From contig NC_054702.1 of assembly GCF_016097555.1 (NCBI RefSeq), forward strand, positions 68,386,195-68,450,194: DNA of 64,000 nucleotides, read 5' to 3'. Both the position numbers and the translations under genes were made by a program. Shown in pieces: positions 11,817 to 23,350 of the stretch. The notes beneath the pieces were generated by a model that saw only the letters and a program-made list of their open reading frames with translations, was not told where the DNA came from and did no database searches. The number at the start of each line of letters is the position of its first letter. The first letter of the stretch is position 1. This DNA comes from Gigantopelta aegis (taxonomy: Eukaryota; Mollusca; Gastropoda; Neomphalida; Peltospiridae).

Positions 11817-12604
11817 TTAAAGGGACACACCCTAGTTACGTTTATTTGTTAACCATTACGGCGTTGTTTTTCGCTATTAAACCCCATTTTTCACAAATAA
11901 AATTGCACTTTACTTACATTTTATTATTTAGAATACACATTTCCATTCACCTGAAGTGCTTTTTGGTAATCCTGATGTTTGTAAAACCACGAAATGCATT
12001 TTTTGCATTTTTTCACAAGACGTGCTATCGAGAAAAAACCGTTAAGCAAGCGAGGTCCAATCTATTTTTAATGTCACAGACGTTGGTATATCACGTGACC
12101 GTTATCATTTTGGTTCGGTTTGTTTTCTCGTGCACGGTTCGCGCAATCAACATCCGATTTGTTGTTGTTCATTTGTGAGATTTTTCTTCACAGTTCGTGA
12201 ACATTTTCAGTAACAATAAAGTTCAGACAAGTAAGTGTCTCAATACAAAACGTTACAAACCCTTAAAACCAATAATTTTGCTAAGTCTTACGATATCTGG
12301 AGAGGGGATACAACCAGGACAGAACAGTTGGAACATGTCCAGGAGAGGTGAGACGAACGCACCCCAAGTCTGTGAAATTTGTCGTGACGTAGGCATTGTT
12401 GTGCTTCTACCGGTGACATCAGAATACTAACTTTCAAAATTATTTCAAGCAATTGGGACATGGGGATTCCCATGGTATTTATCGATATAAAACCTGCTTT
12501 TTCACTCCATTTGATAAAAACGTGATCTAAGTGTGTTACAGGTTTGTAGATTAACCAAATTATAATTTATTTTCGCTGGATGGAACTAGGGTGTGCGGCT
12601 TTAA
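11817..12604. mobile_element. TTAA-flanked element, family E (long form)
   Basis: Same ends as 4672-5049 (AGGGACACACCCTAGTT; right end complemented AGCCGCACACCCTAGTTCC) between TTAA sites, but 788 bp instead of 378. The extra interior contains a 77-residue + strand frame (12197-12430) with no family I recognise. Non-autonomous as seen. Lies ~100 bp past the LURAP1-like poly-A signal. Confidence 0.8.
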
Positions 12605-12844
12605 CTAAGCTGGCTTTTCTTGGTGAATAAACATAAACAGCCTTCAAGTGTATAAATGTAAAAAGTTCCTCTGATATTGGAATTTATGCACTAAATATGT
12701 TTATAGTTTTATTAATTATCTTTCATTTCAGTTTTGTTTTACTGATTAAAAAAGAAATGTAATATGTTTTGTTGTGTCAAGTTTATAGGGTGTGAGTTGC
12801 CACAAGATATCAACAACTGTCACGTCTGGTAAGAAAGAGATCAA

Positions 12845-13145
12845 TTCAATTCAATTCTTTATTTGCATTGAGCTTTACAGCTCATTGGTGTAACATACAA
12901 TATGATATGGTAGGATCGTAATATAGATAATGAAATATACCTCAAATCTGAATGACAAAACACTTATCCGTGGTCAGTAGCGTATCTCTGCACAATTCAG
13001 CGTCGAATGGCATTTGGTAAAATAGTAATTGATTCCATGAATCTATATCTAGTGCCCCATCTATAGGAGGACAGCCACTCCCAATGAGATATTTTACTGG
13101 ATACATCCTTTTGACCACTAAGAAGAGGTTTGCCACTCCCAAGCT
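12845..13145 (-). mobile_element. Interspersed repeat family I, copy 1
   Basis: The segment with TCTGAATGACAAAACACTTA, GATTCCATGAATC and GGAGGACAGCCACTCCCA recurs in diverged form at 27340-27535 (TCTGAATGACAAAACATTAT…GAAGGACCGCCACTCCCATA). Class unknown. Confidence 0.6.
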
Positions 13146-13424
13146 AGTTTACTAAATCAAAACTAGCAGATCTTATTGGAATAAATATAGCTGTATTGAC
13201 ACATATTCATGAATCACTGTCAAAACAGTAATGATATCAGGTGTCCGCGAAAGATGAGCATATCATGTCCCACCAGTGGTACCCTCCATGAATACTACCA
13301 CCACAGCTGTCACTTCATCTAAAACTATGAAAAAATAAATGTGCAATAATTTCACCAAAGACATAAAAAGTTCAAAATATGGAATAGCATCGGACATCAT
13401 TTTGGTCAGAAAAAAAGAAAAGAA

Positions 13425-13706
13425 AGAAGTGTTTTATTTAACGACGCACTCAACACATTTTATTTACGGTTATATGGCGTCAGACATATGGTTAAGGACC
13501 ACACATATTTTTTTAGAGGAAACCCGCTGTTGCCACATAGGCTACTCTTTTTTACGACAGGCAGCAAGGGATCTTTTATTTGCGCTTCCCACAGGCAGGA
13601 TAGCACAAACCATGGCCTTTATTGAACCAGTTATGGATCACTGGTCGGTGCAAGTGGTTTACACCTACCCATTGAGCCTTGCGGGGCACTCACATTTTAG
13701 TCAGTG
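13425..13706 (-). mobile_element. SINE, tail B with alternative head
   Basis: Minus-strand copy. Tail TTTATTTAACGACGCACTCA and GGCGTCAGACATATGG, core GGGATCTTTTATTTGCGCTTCCC. The body then differs from head 1 (CACTGGTCGGTGCAAGTGG, ACACCTACCCATTGAGCC). The tRNA-like part is missing or truncated. Confidence 0.8.
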
Positions 13707-13709
13707 ATA

Positions 13710-14713
13710 CATCGTATTTAGTAGATATAGCCTCCGAATGTTTACCACAAAACGTTTGAATGCCCCCTTAAGAGTTCCTGGACATCATAACCCTGGTGAA
13801 ACCAATTTTACTCCAGAATGATATAGCAAATATGCATACTGTGAGCATGTCCTAAGGTATCTTAGATGATGCTATGATATGTAGACATCAAAAGCTAGAG
13901 CAGAAGGTATATAAAGGGAAAAATTGACTATTGGACAGTTTAAGTCATCCTTTAGTCATAGAGCTTAGTCTGAAGACTAGTGGTGCTTTGAATCTGTATG
14001 CATAGATCGAGGTAGGAAACCGATTTGATATCTAGAGATCTTTCTTTTAATTCTATCTCTTGTGGTTAAATCAATGGAAGGTAATCTGTAATCCTGCTAT
14101 TAATGAATGATATAAGACCATCATTATAGCGGGGGAAAGAAAAACGACGTGTGTGGAATTTTGTACTTTGAAACGATTTATTCCTTCACTTTTTTAAAAT
14201 AACATTTTATAAACTAAAACAAAATCGCATAGTGTTAGTTTTGTGTGTTTATAGGACGTTGTAAACGATTTTGGTTTTGACAGTAATTTTAAATATTTAG
14301 TGGAACTGCCACAAGTAACAAAATTAAGGAGACGTTATAAAAACCAATAATGTAATATTGTTGCAAAATATCGACCCATATTTTAACAGGGTCTTGGGAT
14401 TAAGCATGTCTATTTTGTAGCTGTGTTTAATTTCGTTTTGTCGTTAATCGTCTGATACTAAATCAAATTTTGCATCACATAAATACTTGTAGAAGATGCA
14501 ATAAAGCCAAATCGGCCAGAACAAGTTGGTCTTCTGTACACAATCAATAGTTTTGTCAATGTCTTGAATGTCTGGAGATTAACAGGGCGATGAATGCATA
14601 TAAATATATACTTACGTTCAAAAGTAACTTTACATACATTTAATTTGAATAACTTGATAAATATTGTTGCTAATGGAAAAGAACCAATTTAGAAACTGCC
14701 TTACAAAAACTTT
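13710..14713. other. Intergenic, no gene seen
   Basis: AT-rich, no repeat boundaries or coding exons recognised. Confidence 0.4.
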
Positions 14714-14906
14714 CAGAGGCGGATCGGGGGGGGGGGGGGGGGGTCAGGGGCCCCGCCCCCTCCCTAAATTTTGCAATAGTTATAATTTTATTATATATTA
14801 ATTTTTATTTTTTTACGATCCCCCTCCAAACCTCCCCCGAAATTCCCTTGGCATTCCACCTCATGTCACTGGGGCCCCCCAAATGGATTTTCTGGATCCG
14901 CCACTG
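14714..14906. mobile_element. MITE with CAGAGGCGGATC ends
   Basis: Left end CAGAGGCGGATC, right end GGATCCGCCACTG, enclosing a poly-G run and AT-rich centre. Typical non-autonomous DNA-element architecture. Confidence 0.7.
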
Positions 14907-16371
14907 ACTTTGAATATATCACGAAGTGCATAGTCACGTTTAGATGCTGAACTTTATGATACTTTCATATCCCACCATGTTGGTTTTTTATAATACAATT
15001 CCAAGCCTTGTAAAGTTTATTTTGGAGGTCAGTGTAGTTTATTTTATACGCGTCATTCTTTCTGTAATAATATCATTGGTTTTCATGTTTGTATCCAATC
15101 AACGTTCACGCATGGCGTATTGCACACGCAAAACGTGACTTAGAACAGATTTATAAAGAAGATCAATACTAACTGAATGGCCGTTAAGTATCGTTTATTT
15201 TACAACTTGTTTCAAAATATATGGAATTAAACAAGTGTACTATTGGGTTTTTTTTTACATATTATATCCTCAAGAACAAGTTTAGAAGAAAATCAAACAT
15301 ATTTTTCAAACCTGCAACTTACGGCGCCTGCGTTTATAAATTTAGCTTCTAGTTTCGGTAGTGTTAAAGTCATTGGACGATTTAGTTTCTGGGAAGGAAT
15401 TCTGGGACAGCGCCATGAATCAAGACTGCTAATTCAGTCATTTTAATATACACTGTTACCCGTTGGAGAGAACAATGTGTGAAATAAAATTTGCTGTATT
15501 ATATGGCGACATTAGATATACATAGGCGTTGAAAGGACTGCCCTGTCCCTCCCCTCAAATTCTGAAAACAATATCTTCCTCCTGTTGGAAGTCGAATTAC
15601 TATATTACTGTCCCCTTCAGTTGCTGGCATATCGAAGACGTGTGACTATAAATGTACGTTAATTGGAGAGAGATTTAAAGACATCTGAATGGATTCTCCA
15701 TAGCGATAACCTAGACATCAAAATCAAACCGTCCAATTACATTAACACTGAATCGATTGATGTTTAAGATGTACCACTTATCTGAAACGCCGTAAATATG
15801 TTTTTAGTGGGAAGAAACGCTTAAGTTTACTGTAAACGTGTGGTTAACGATAATCCCGTAACAAATGGAATGTTACACTTTAGATACTGTTTATCATACT
15901 ACCCATTGTTTTAAAACGCTTTCGCACGTTAGATACGTTTTGAAACAACCGGTTGCATAATAAATGATATTTAACGGCCACTAGTGTTCATAATTATCTG
16001 TGTACATAATACTGAAGAAAACATATGGGGCGAGTGTCTAGCACAATTATTTTTAATGGAAGCCTCCTGTAAGATACATCACAAGTTCGTCTGAAGAACT
16101 CTATTTCTGTAAACCGTGGACCGCTGCTCTGTTGGACGTAACGCCTCCGCCTAAGATGTGGGCTAATTCGATCAATTCATTAGAAATCCATATCGACGTG
16201 TTTCTTTGAAGGACAATTTTCTTAATGTTTCATGTTGGGTAATCTTGTATCGATTCGAAGCTCGACTAGCAGTGAAAATCATGAGTAATTAAGCTCTACG
16301 TAATGTATTATAAAACACGTGTAGCAACTAACAGTAAAACAGGCCATGTGGTGAGAATATAGAGAATAACT
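14907..16371. other. Intergenic, no gene seen
   Basis: Short frames on both strands have no recognisable domain or splice structure. Confidence 0.4.
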
Positions 16372-16512
16372 GGACTAAGTTCAGCCAGCGAACGGTTCGC
16401 TAACGTTCGCGAACTATTTCATTGGTTCCCGACGTTTCCATTTGGTTTACCGTGAAGCGTATAAACCAGTCTAGCGGACGTTTTTCTGCTGGGGCTGGCT
16501 GAACGTAGCCCA
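16372..16512. mobile_element. Hairpin MITE with GTTCAGCCAGCGAACG arms
   Basis: TAAGTTCAGCCAGCGAACG on the left, GGCTGAACGTAGCCCA on the right, with internal GTTCGC/GCGAAC pairs. A relative with similar arms is at 34132-34278. Confidence 0.7.
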
Positions 16513-16625
16513 GGTTACCGTCTTAAGATATCGGCTTTATCCTAAGTAGTATAGAATAGCGAATGTCGAGCGCCATTCACAATACGGTACGAGCAAGATA
16601 AAGCCGATATCTTAAAACAGTAACC
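16513..16625. mobile_element. Hairpin element abutting the previous MITE
   Basis: GGTTACCGTCTTAAGATATC…GGCTTTATC mirrored by GATAAAGCCGATATCTTAAAA…GTAACC. Arms of ~30 bp, loop ~50 bp. It starts at the base after the preceding element ends. Confidence 0.7.
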
Positions 16626-16884
16626 GGTTATTTTGTTTACTCTGAAATCCTTTATATAAAAAAATTAAAATTAAAAGATGAACCGTTTTATTTCACAACT
16701 AAACCATTTTTTCTTTCCAGAGTTGCAGGTGCACGCGTGATGAATGACTTGTCGGTTGAATATATATAAACAAAAACAAATTGGTTCTTAAATAACAATT
16801 TAGTTTTTATTTTTAAAACAGAAAATGTCTTCAATTTTTTTTCTTCAAAAATCAAAACTATCAACTGGAAATAAAATAAATAAG

Positions 16885-17477
16885 CAATCTAATTAAAATT
16901 AGCTCCACTATTACATGTGGATCTAAAGACAGCCAGTTGGAGCTCATGTCCACCAATCAAAACCTTACTTGCAGAATCCTGCCAGTGATTTAAAACTAAC
17001 AACACTGCGTAGTCCCCAATGTCCAGGTAACATTTCGTCTGTAAATAATAATTTAAATATTGACCAATCACACTTCGCCTTTTATAACGTTATTTGGGAG
17101 CATACAAATTCTAAAAATATCGGGCGAGTCTATTTTAGTGGCCGCAGTACAGCTAACCATACCAATACGTACGGGGTGGGTTATCAGTCTTCAATTTTAC
17201 ATTAAAAATTATTTATGTATTTATCAAATTAAAAAAAACTAAATCAGTCTTCAGTTTTACATTAAAAATTATTTATTTTATAAAATAAAACATGTTTTAA
17301 GGCATTCGTAATTCACACGAAACATGTCGTATACCCTCAGGATAATTCGGAATGTTTTCAAATTATTTTTAAATCACTGGCAGGATTCTGTAAGTAAGGT
17401 TTTGATTGGTGGATATGAGCTCCAACTGGCTGTCTTAGATCCACATGTAATAGTGGAGCTAATTTTAATTAGATTGA
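16885..17477. mobile_element. Foldback element with ~110-bp inverted arms
   Basis: Left arm 16885-16995 (AATTAAAATTAGCTCCACTA … GAATCCTGCCAGTGATTTAA) is repeated inverted at 17369-17477 with few mismatches. The centre has a direct duplication (TTTTACATTAAAAATTATTT at about 17196 and 17257). No coding sequence recognised. Confidence 0.85.
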
Positions 17478-17579
17478 TAAATAAGTAACATTGAACAATA
17501 GGACATTCCTCTGGACATCATAACTAGTGAAAAAGTAGTTCCGTCTCAAAAACCGAAAATATCAAAATATTACATCGAT

Positions 17580-17655
17580 CGATCATTCGTTCATTCATTC
17601 ATTCATTAGTCTATGCATTCGTTCGTCCGTCTATCCTTTCGTTTGTTCGTTCATT
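17580..17655. repeat. Degenerate (CATT)n repeat
   Basis: Runs of TTCATTCATTCATTC with derived GTTCGT variants. Confidence 0.7.
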
Positions 17656-17917
17656 TAGCCAGATTTTATACTTATCCACGATTGCCGCCGATCTGAAGTA
17701 GACTGCGGTATTCCTGTGACCGTGTTAATGGATTATCGAGCAAGAATTATCAGTGTTTACATAATAATATTTAAAATTCCTTTCTGTACGAGAGTCATTA
17801 AGTGGAAAACCAAACTTGCCTAGTTCACGTATTATTTGCACTGATAAACTCCAGATATTTGTCCATGTAGAGGATGTTTCTTCGATATACCAAATACAAT
17901 ATTTTGACAAATAAAAT

Positions 17918-18130
17918 GTTCTTTTGTTTAACGACACCACTAGAGTATATTAATCATCGGCTCCTGGATGTCAAAAATTTAGTCATTGAGACCAAACTGG
18001 GATCAGAGGGAACTCGCTTTATTGTTCTGTTAGTAGTAAGAGATCTTTTATATGCATTTTCCTACAGATGACAGCACATATCACGACCTTTGAAATGTCA
18101 GTCGTGGGGCACTGGCTGGGAGGGAAACTA
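17918..18130 (-). mobile_element. Degraded SINE, tail A
   Basis: GTTTAACGACACCACTAGAG tail, core GAGATCTTTTATATGCA and TCAGTCGTGGGGCACTGGC. Head missing. Confidence 0.75.
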
Positions 18131-18286
18131 TATTTTAATGGCTTGCCTTTAATACACCTGTTGTAGAAGCGAATTAAAGACCCTAATCATTAAAGTTATG
18201 GACTTCCTCCATGGCATTGGTAGTGGTTAGGTGCTTGAATGACATCCTACTACTTGTTTCCAACCCAGATTGGTGTTTAAGGTATG

Positions 18287-18724
18287 ACTATACCAAATAA
18301 AATCCCATAGACGACCATGTTAACATTTGTTTTTAAAAACACTATATGCAATATATCAACCAAACTATGACTCATAAATATTAGTACGACAACCCCTACC
18401 TCAAAATATTAACTGAAGAAAATGGTACCTTGCATGACTCATTTTCGGTATAACCAGATGTTTTTACAACACCCCTAGTTTCGCACAAAATTTGAGTACT
18501 TTTTTTACAGGTACCCCATGCATGTTCCAAGCACAAGGCTACTTGACACAGTGGTACTAGATAAAATAAAATTGCATACATGTTTAGCCCAGATGAAACT
18601 AATTTATTTTTACAACCAACACACTCAAATTTGTAACCAATCACTGGACTTGTGGTGTTAACTTCTTTAGCAAAAGTTCGGTGCACCTCGAACTTTGACC
18701 CAGCCGGAAATTATTTGGTTTAGT
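18287..18724. mobile_element. Family F DNA element, copy 1
   Basis: ~440-bp element with ends ACTATACCAAATAAAATCCC and (complemented) ACTAAACCAAATAATTTCC. Matches 28021-28445 along its length (e.g. ACCCCTAGTTTCGCAC, GACCCAGCCGGAAATTA). No open frame conserved between the copies. Confidence 0.8.
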
Positions 18725-18729
18725 GTTAC

Positions 18730-19035
18730 CTTAAAGGTTCTACCATGAGTTTGCAGCATTTGTAACATTATTTTGACTAACAGAGCCCTTTTAACAACTA
18801 CAATTATATATTACATGTAAATACGTTGCCTTGTTTAAAGTGTCAGTGTCTGTATATACAATGTGTTTCTTGTTATCTTAATGTTTGTAGCCCAAACTAT
18901 ATTTTACCTCCAAATAATTTCGTCCGTACAAAAACATATATATTATGAAGTAAAATGAAATAAAATTCAATTTGCTACAAATATTAGGACGACCCGAAAC
19001 ACATTCGATAGATAGAAACTGGCATTTTAAATAAA
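18730..19035. mobile_element. Family D MITE, truncated copy
   Basis: Relative of 7780-8171 (TGAGTTTGCAGCATTTGTAA, GTCTGTATATACAATGTG, then the inverted half with CGAAACACATTCGATA), losing its right terminus. Confidence 0.7.
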
Positions 19036-19121
19036 CTATTCAAAATTTAAATTTAGTTTTTAAAAAAGGATTTAAATTAATATCTGGAAATATGTTACAA
19101 TGGTTGTAAACCCAAGATTTG

Positions 19122-19385
19122 CCCTTCAACGCCTCAACAACTAACCGTTATCTCACTGTTCAGATTGCTGCAATCTGTGTCCAGTACAGCATGCTTGGAT
19201 CTTACTGGCCCTTTAACGCCTCAACAACTAACCGTCATTTCACTGTTCAGATTGCTGCAATATGTGTCCAGTACAGCATTCTTGGATCTTACTGGCCCTT
19301 TAACGCCTCAACAACTAACCGTTATCTCACTGTTCAGATTGCTGCAATATGTGTCCAGTACAGCATGCTTGGATCTTACTTGGAT
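19122..19385. repeat. 87-bp tandem repeat, three copies
   Basis: AACGCCTCAACAACTAACCG starts at 19128, 19215 and 19302, an exact 87-bp period. Units differ by few bases. The period is a multiple of three, which creates a 97-residue repetitive + strand frame that is not supported as a gene. Confidence 0.93.
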
Positions 19386-19439
19386 ATAAGAACGGAAGTC
19401 AAGTTGAAATGAAAATTATGGACGTCTCAATGATGAAGT

Positions 19440-19912
19440 CGTTAAGCCATCTCTTTAGGACTGGTAGGTACTGGGATCGCATCCGGTTATCGGTTCCAAC
19501 TCAGACAGAGTTCTAACGGCTCGATTGGAAGTATAATGTCACAATATCGATTTATCGCTCTCGAACACTGTGCGGACGATCAAGCCACGTAAACCCACCA
19601 GTACGACTCGTATATCAAAAGCCGTGGTATGTGTTATCCTGTATTCGGAAGATAAAACATCCCTAGCTGCTAGTGCTAACATTTAGGAGTAATCCCAGTA
19701 GCGGATGCGGTTTTCATTTCTCACATTAACTCATTAGTTTGTCGTGGAAGCCACGTAAACGTAACCAGTGCGACTCATATATCAAAAGCCGTGGTGTATG
19801 CTATCCTGTATTCGGAAAATAAAACACTCCTTACTGATAACATTGAGGTGTAGCCAAAGTAGCGGACGCGGTTTTTCATTTCTCGATTTAACTCATTAGC
19901 TTGTCGTGGATG
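19440..19912 (+). repeat. SINE fragment with 166-bp tandem duplication
   Basis: A degraded family C head (CTGGTAGGTACTGGGATCGC) precedes two copies of a 166-bp unit starting AAGCCACGTAAAC at 19582 and 19748. Each unit contains the SINE core ATATCAAAAGCCGTGGT and ends GTCGTGG. Confidence 0.8.
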
Positions 19913-20220
19913 GACAGCTCAAGGAGCCGATCCGTGTTAAAAGACATCGAGGTCGACCTTTCATATAATAAACAACAATCATCATCACCATCATCACTAT
20001 TATTAAAACAGGTGCTTCTCGTGCATGTGACTACTTGCAACCAGTATTATAAACAATTGGCAATACTAACACGATGCAGATTTATTAATTTTATTGACAG
20101 TGAGAAGAAACAAGTCCAGTTAACATAAAGCAAAATTGTAAGCAATATACAAAACAAACCACAACCAATTTAATACAGAGAACTCCACAACTGAGGTCTA
20201 CCAAAAACGTTCGTTTAAAG

Positions 20221-20355
20221 CATTGGCGTACCCAGATACACATCTTGTTTTTCCCCCACCACCATTTATATTTTCATTCATAGTCATAGTGTGATTCCTG
20301 TCTCCCCTCCCTCCAATGTGAGTGTCCCCAATATAATATCCTGGATACGCCAATG
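20221..20355. mobile_element. Palindromic MITE
   Basis: CATTGGCGTACCCAG at the left, CTGGATACGCCAATG at the right. 135 bp. Confidence 0.75.
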
Positions 20356-20359
20356 ATTT

Positions 20360-21880
20360 AAAGTGGGTATTACTAAACAGACATTATTCATAAGGATACA
20401 GTCAACTCTTTTCTACAAAAGACACTCAACTAACTTAAAGCATGAGGTTTGTACATCTATACAAATCAAAATACGTGCATTTTGTACCCAGTGGGAACAC
20501 AGACAAGTTTAATGAATGAAAAACACGTAGGTGCTTGTTGTATGTAGTGCACTATATAGCTGGTTCCACTGTGTATTCATGTGGTAAAAAATTACATTAG
20601 TAAATATCTAGTCGGGAATGTCAGTACCGTAGAACCATTATAAAGTTTCCCAGTGTGAGAGTGTCATTAAGTGTTTAGAAAAGTGTGCTTTTATCGTAAA
20701 AAAATATCATACAAAACGTCGTCGTTTCATTTACCTTACAAGATTTACCTGTCACACCTGCCTTTCACCTGAATGTACAGGTGTGTCGTCGGGTATCATT
20801 GCGTGTAACCTCTTAGAGATAATAGCAGCAATCTAACACGTGAAAGGAACGTCGTGATCACCGATGTGGGCGCTGAACAGATATAGATAGAGAAATGTGA
20901 TAAAATGTAATAATAATATAATTATATCCACAACCGTGTTTCATTTCTTTTTTTTCACGATAAATACCTTGATTTAAAATAATACAAAACGCTGGGTTAC
21001 TCGGGTATAGTCATTTTCGATAGCACTTCACTGGTGTCGAAAGACATTTGTCCTGAAATGTTTGAAGCATTTAATCCACCTCTAGTAATGAAAAAAAGAA
21101 AGAATACGTATTACAAGTATTTCCTTTAAAATAGTATTGATTTTGTCCTGAAAAATCCTCAATTTTCTCAATATTCCCATGACGTCGACTAAATATGCTT
21201 TAATGTTTGTAAATGCTATAATTAAAGATAGTAACCATTTCTGGAACACCAGTATGCCAGGATTTGACTTTTACAATAAGGTTGAGGGTTTTTTCTTACG
21301 AATATTGCTTTGACACTACTAGCTTGATATTATGTTCATGCATCAGAGTCAGTTACATTCAGATATATTTGGTAGCAAATTAAATGTACTGTTATCCTGT
21401 GGGTGTTGGGTATTGCCTGTATGGGTATTATCTCAACTCCGACTTCCAGATGATCCGTTCTGGAACATCATACACTAATTATTTTTTTTTAAATTGATAT
21501 TACATACTTTGTGAATAGGCCTACTTCAGCACTCTGTCAAATATAATAATGGAATACTGTGCATGTATACAAAAAGCGGTATTGAAATATTAATGTCAAT
21601 ACGTGTGTTCCTTACATAAAGGTCAGTCAACACTACAATTACAAGACAAATATAGTTAACAACAAACACAGCTTTAAAAGGGTTTTAAGTGGTTACAAAG
21701 ACAATATGTAATGGATCTTTTGACCCTCTTACAGAAAGTGCAACGTCTAAGTTAAAGCTATAAACGGTGGACTTGCTATTTATTGACAATAATCTAAATT
21801 TAAGTGCAACAACAAAAGATAAACGAATACTTTTTTTCTACTCTAGAATTACCGAGAAACCTCAAAATATATTTAACGTA
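20360..21880. other. Intergenic, no gene seen
   Basis: AT-rich unique sequence with no recognised exon. Confidence 0.4.
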
Positions 21881-21886
21881 TACAAC

Positions 21887-21922
<36 letters not shown>
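21887..21922. repeat. (AAT)n microsatellite
   Basis: Twelve AAT units. Confidence 0.95.
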
Positions 21923-21977
21923 TCATGATATAAGTTTTTATAATCTCTTTTATGAATGATTAAATAGGCCTATATAC

Positions 21978-22105
21978 GTTAAAGGTTAAATAACCCGATG
22001 TTAAAGCTTGCAATATGATTCCGACTAATAAAATCCTTTTAACAACTAAACTTACATATTACAAACGTTTTCTTATTTAGAATACCAGTGTCTGTATAAT
22101 GAAAC
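21978..22105. mobile_element. Family D MITE fragment
   Basis: TTCCGACTAATAAAATCCTT, ACTTACATATTACAAACG and GAATACCAGTGTCTGTATA match the left arm of 7780-8171. Confidence 0.6.
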
Positions 22106-22580
22106 AAGTTAAAATTCGTATAACAACCTACTCGTATACCTTCTGGGTTTTTTAAATTCTAAATAAATAAAACGTTTCTTAACTTACCATCAAATTATAT
22201 AGATTAAATATTATTTTTAATACTGGGGTGAAGACAAAATAACAGAACAGCCAATGTATGCGGTTTCACTTGCACTGTCAAGACAGTAATCGATAATTGA
22301 ATGCAGTATAGGGAGACTTGATAACACAAGCATCCAGATCATTTGATAACTCAGGACTGTCTCTAAATATGTATCTTGAATAATGCGATCTTAACTTATC
22401 AATTGACTCAACATTTATCTAACCTACTCAACACAATTAATCATGGGCCAGTAGATATTTTCGACAGTTTTCTTTATGCGTGTATGTGTTACATAATGCA
22501 TTTGTGTTTTGTTTTACAAAGCATACAAATATTGGGTCACTGGTTAATATTTATTTTGTCGAGTATATTTCTGTACGTGT

Positions 22581-22716
22581 GAAGGCGACGGCACACGATA
22601 CGAGTGCATCGTATGAGACTAGCCACGAAAATAGCCAACTGACATCGGTTGTATGCAGTCGGTTATTCTCGTGACTATTCTCGTACGAGACACTCGTATC
22701 GTGTGTCATCGCCTTC
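22581..22716. mobile_element. Hairpin element with 26-bp arms
   Basis: GAAGGCGACGGCACACGATA…GAGTG is mirrored by CACTC…TATCGTGTGTCATCGCCTTC with about two mismatches. A second inner inverted pair is present (ACTAGCCACGAAAATAGCC / GGTTATTCTCGTGACTA). Confidence 0.8.
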
Positions 22717-22719
22717 AGT

Positions 22720-23350
22720 GGTAATTAATATGTGAGTTTTATAGTATGTGGATGGAATATATTTTCATTAGGACGTTATCATGGAATGTTCACATACAAT
22801 GCAGTTTATCTTTCAAAATAATTTTACATTATAAAATACTTTTGTTTTTCAACATCGTCTAATGTTATATGTTATAGCATCTAAATTGAAATATATGCAT
22901 TTATTATTATAAAATACTCCATATCTGCTTACATTGACTAATGTTAGCAAAGTTATATATCATAGCATGTAAATTGCAATATGTACATTTAGTATGTACG
23001 TCTATATACTAATAAGTCACTCCTAATGACATAAAAAATAGTTATTACAAATATTCGGTATTAATAACTACAAGACAAATCATCGACTTTGTGCATCACT
23101 CAATTAAACAGTACATTCATAATATTACTAATACATAGAGAAGCATGTAGGCTATTTTCAAGAACAACTAACATACTGACAGTACTTAAAATATTTCAAT
23201 GTAGCAAAGTTTCCTATTTATATTACATCATTGATCAGAAGTGATTTAAAAACTCAAGACCTTCAAAAATCATTTCAAGATTGGTATCTAGTTAGTCTTT
23301 ATATATGGCTGAATTATTTCTAAACATAACTTGTGATCAAAACAAATATT
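22720..23350. other. Region downstream of the nuclease-like gene
   Basis: AT-rich sequence with a TTTATT (AATAAA on the minus strand) near 22900 that could end the 23351-26190 transcript. Nothing else recognised. Confidence 0.35.

Noticed and set aside
11678-12178. 166-residue + strand frame
   Set aside because: Spans the poly-A signal and the left half of a TTAA element; no recognisable domain.
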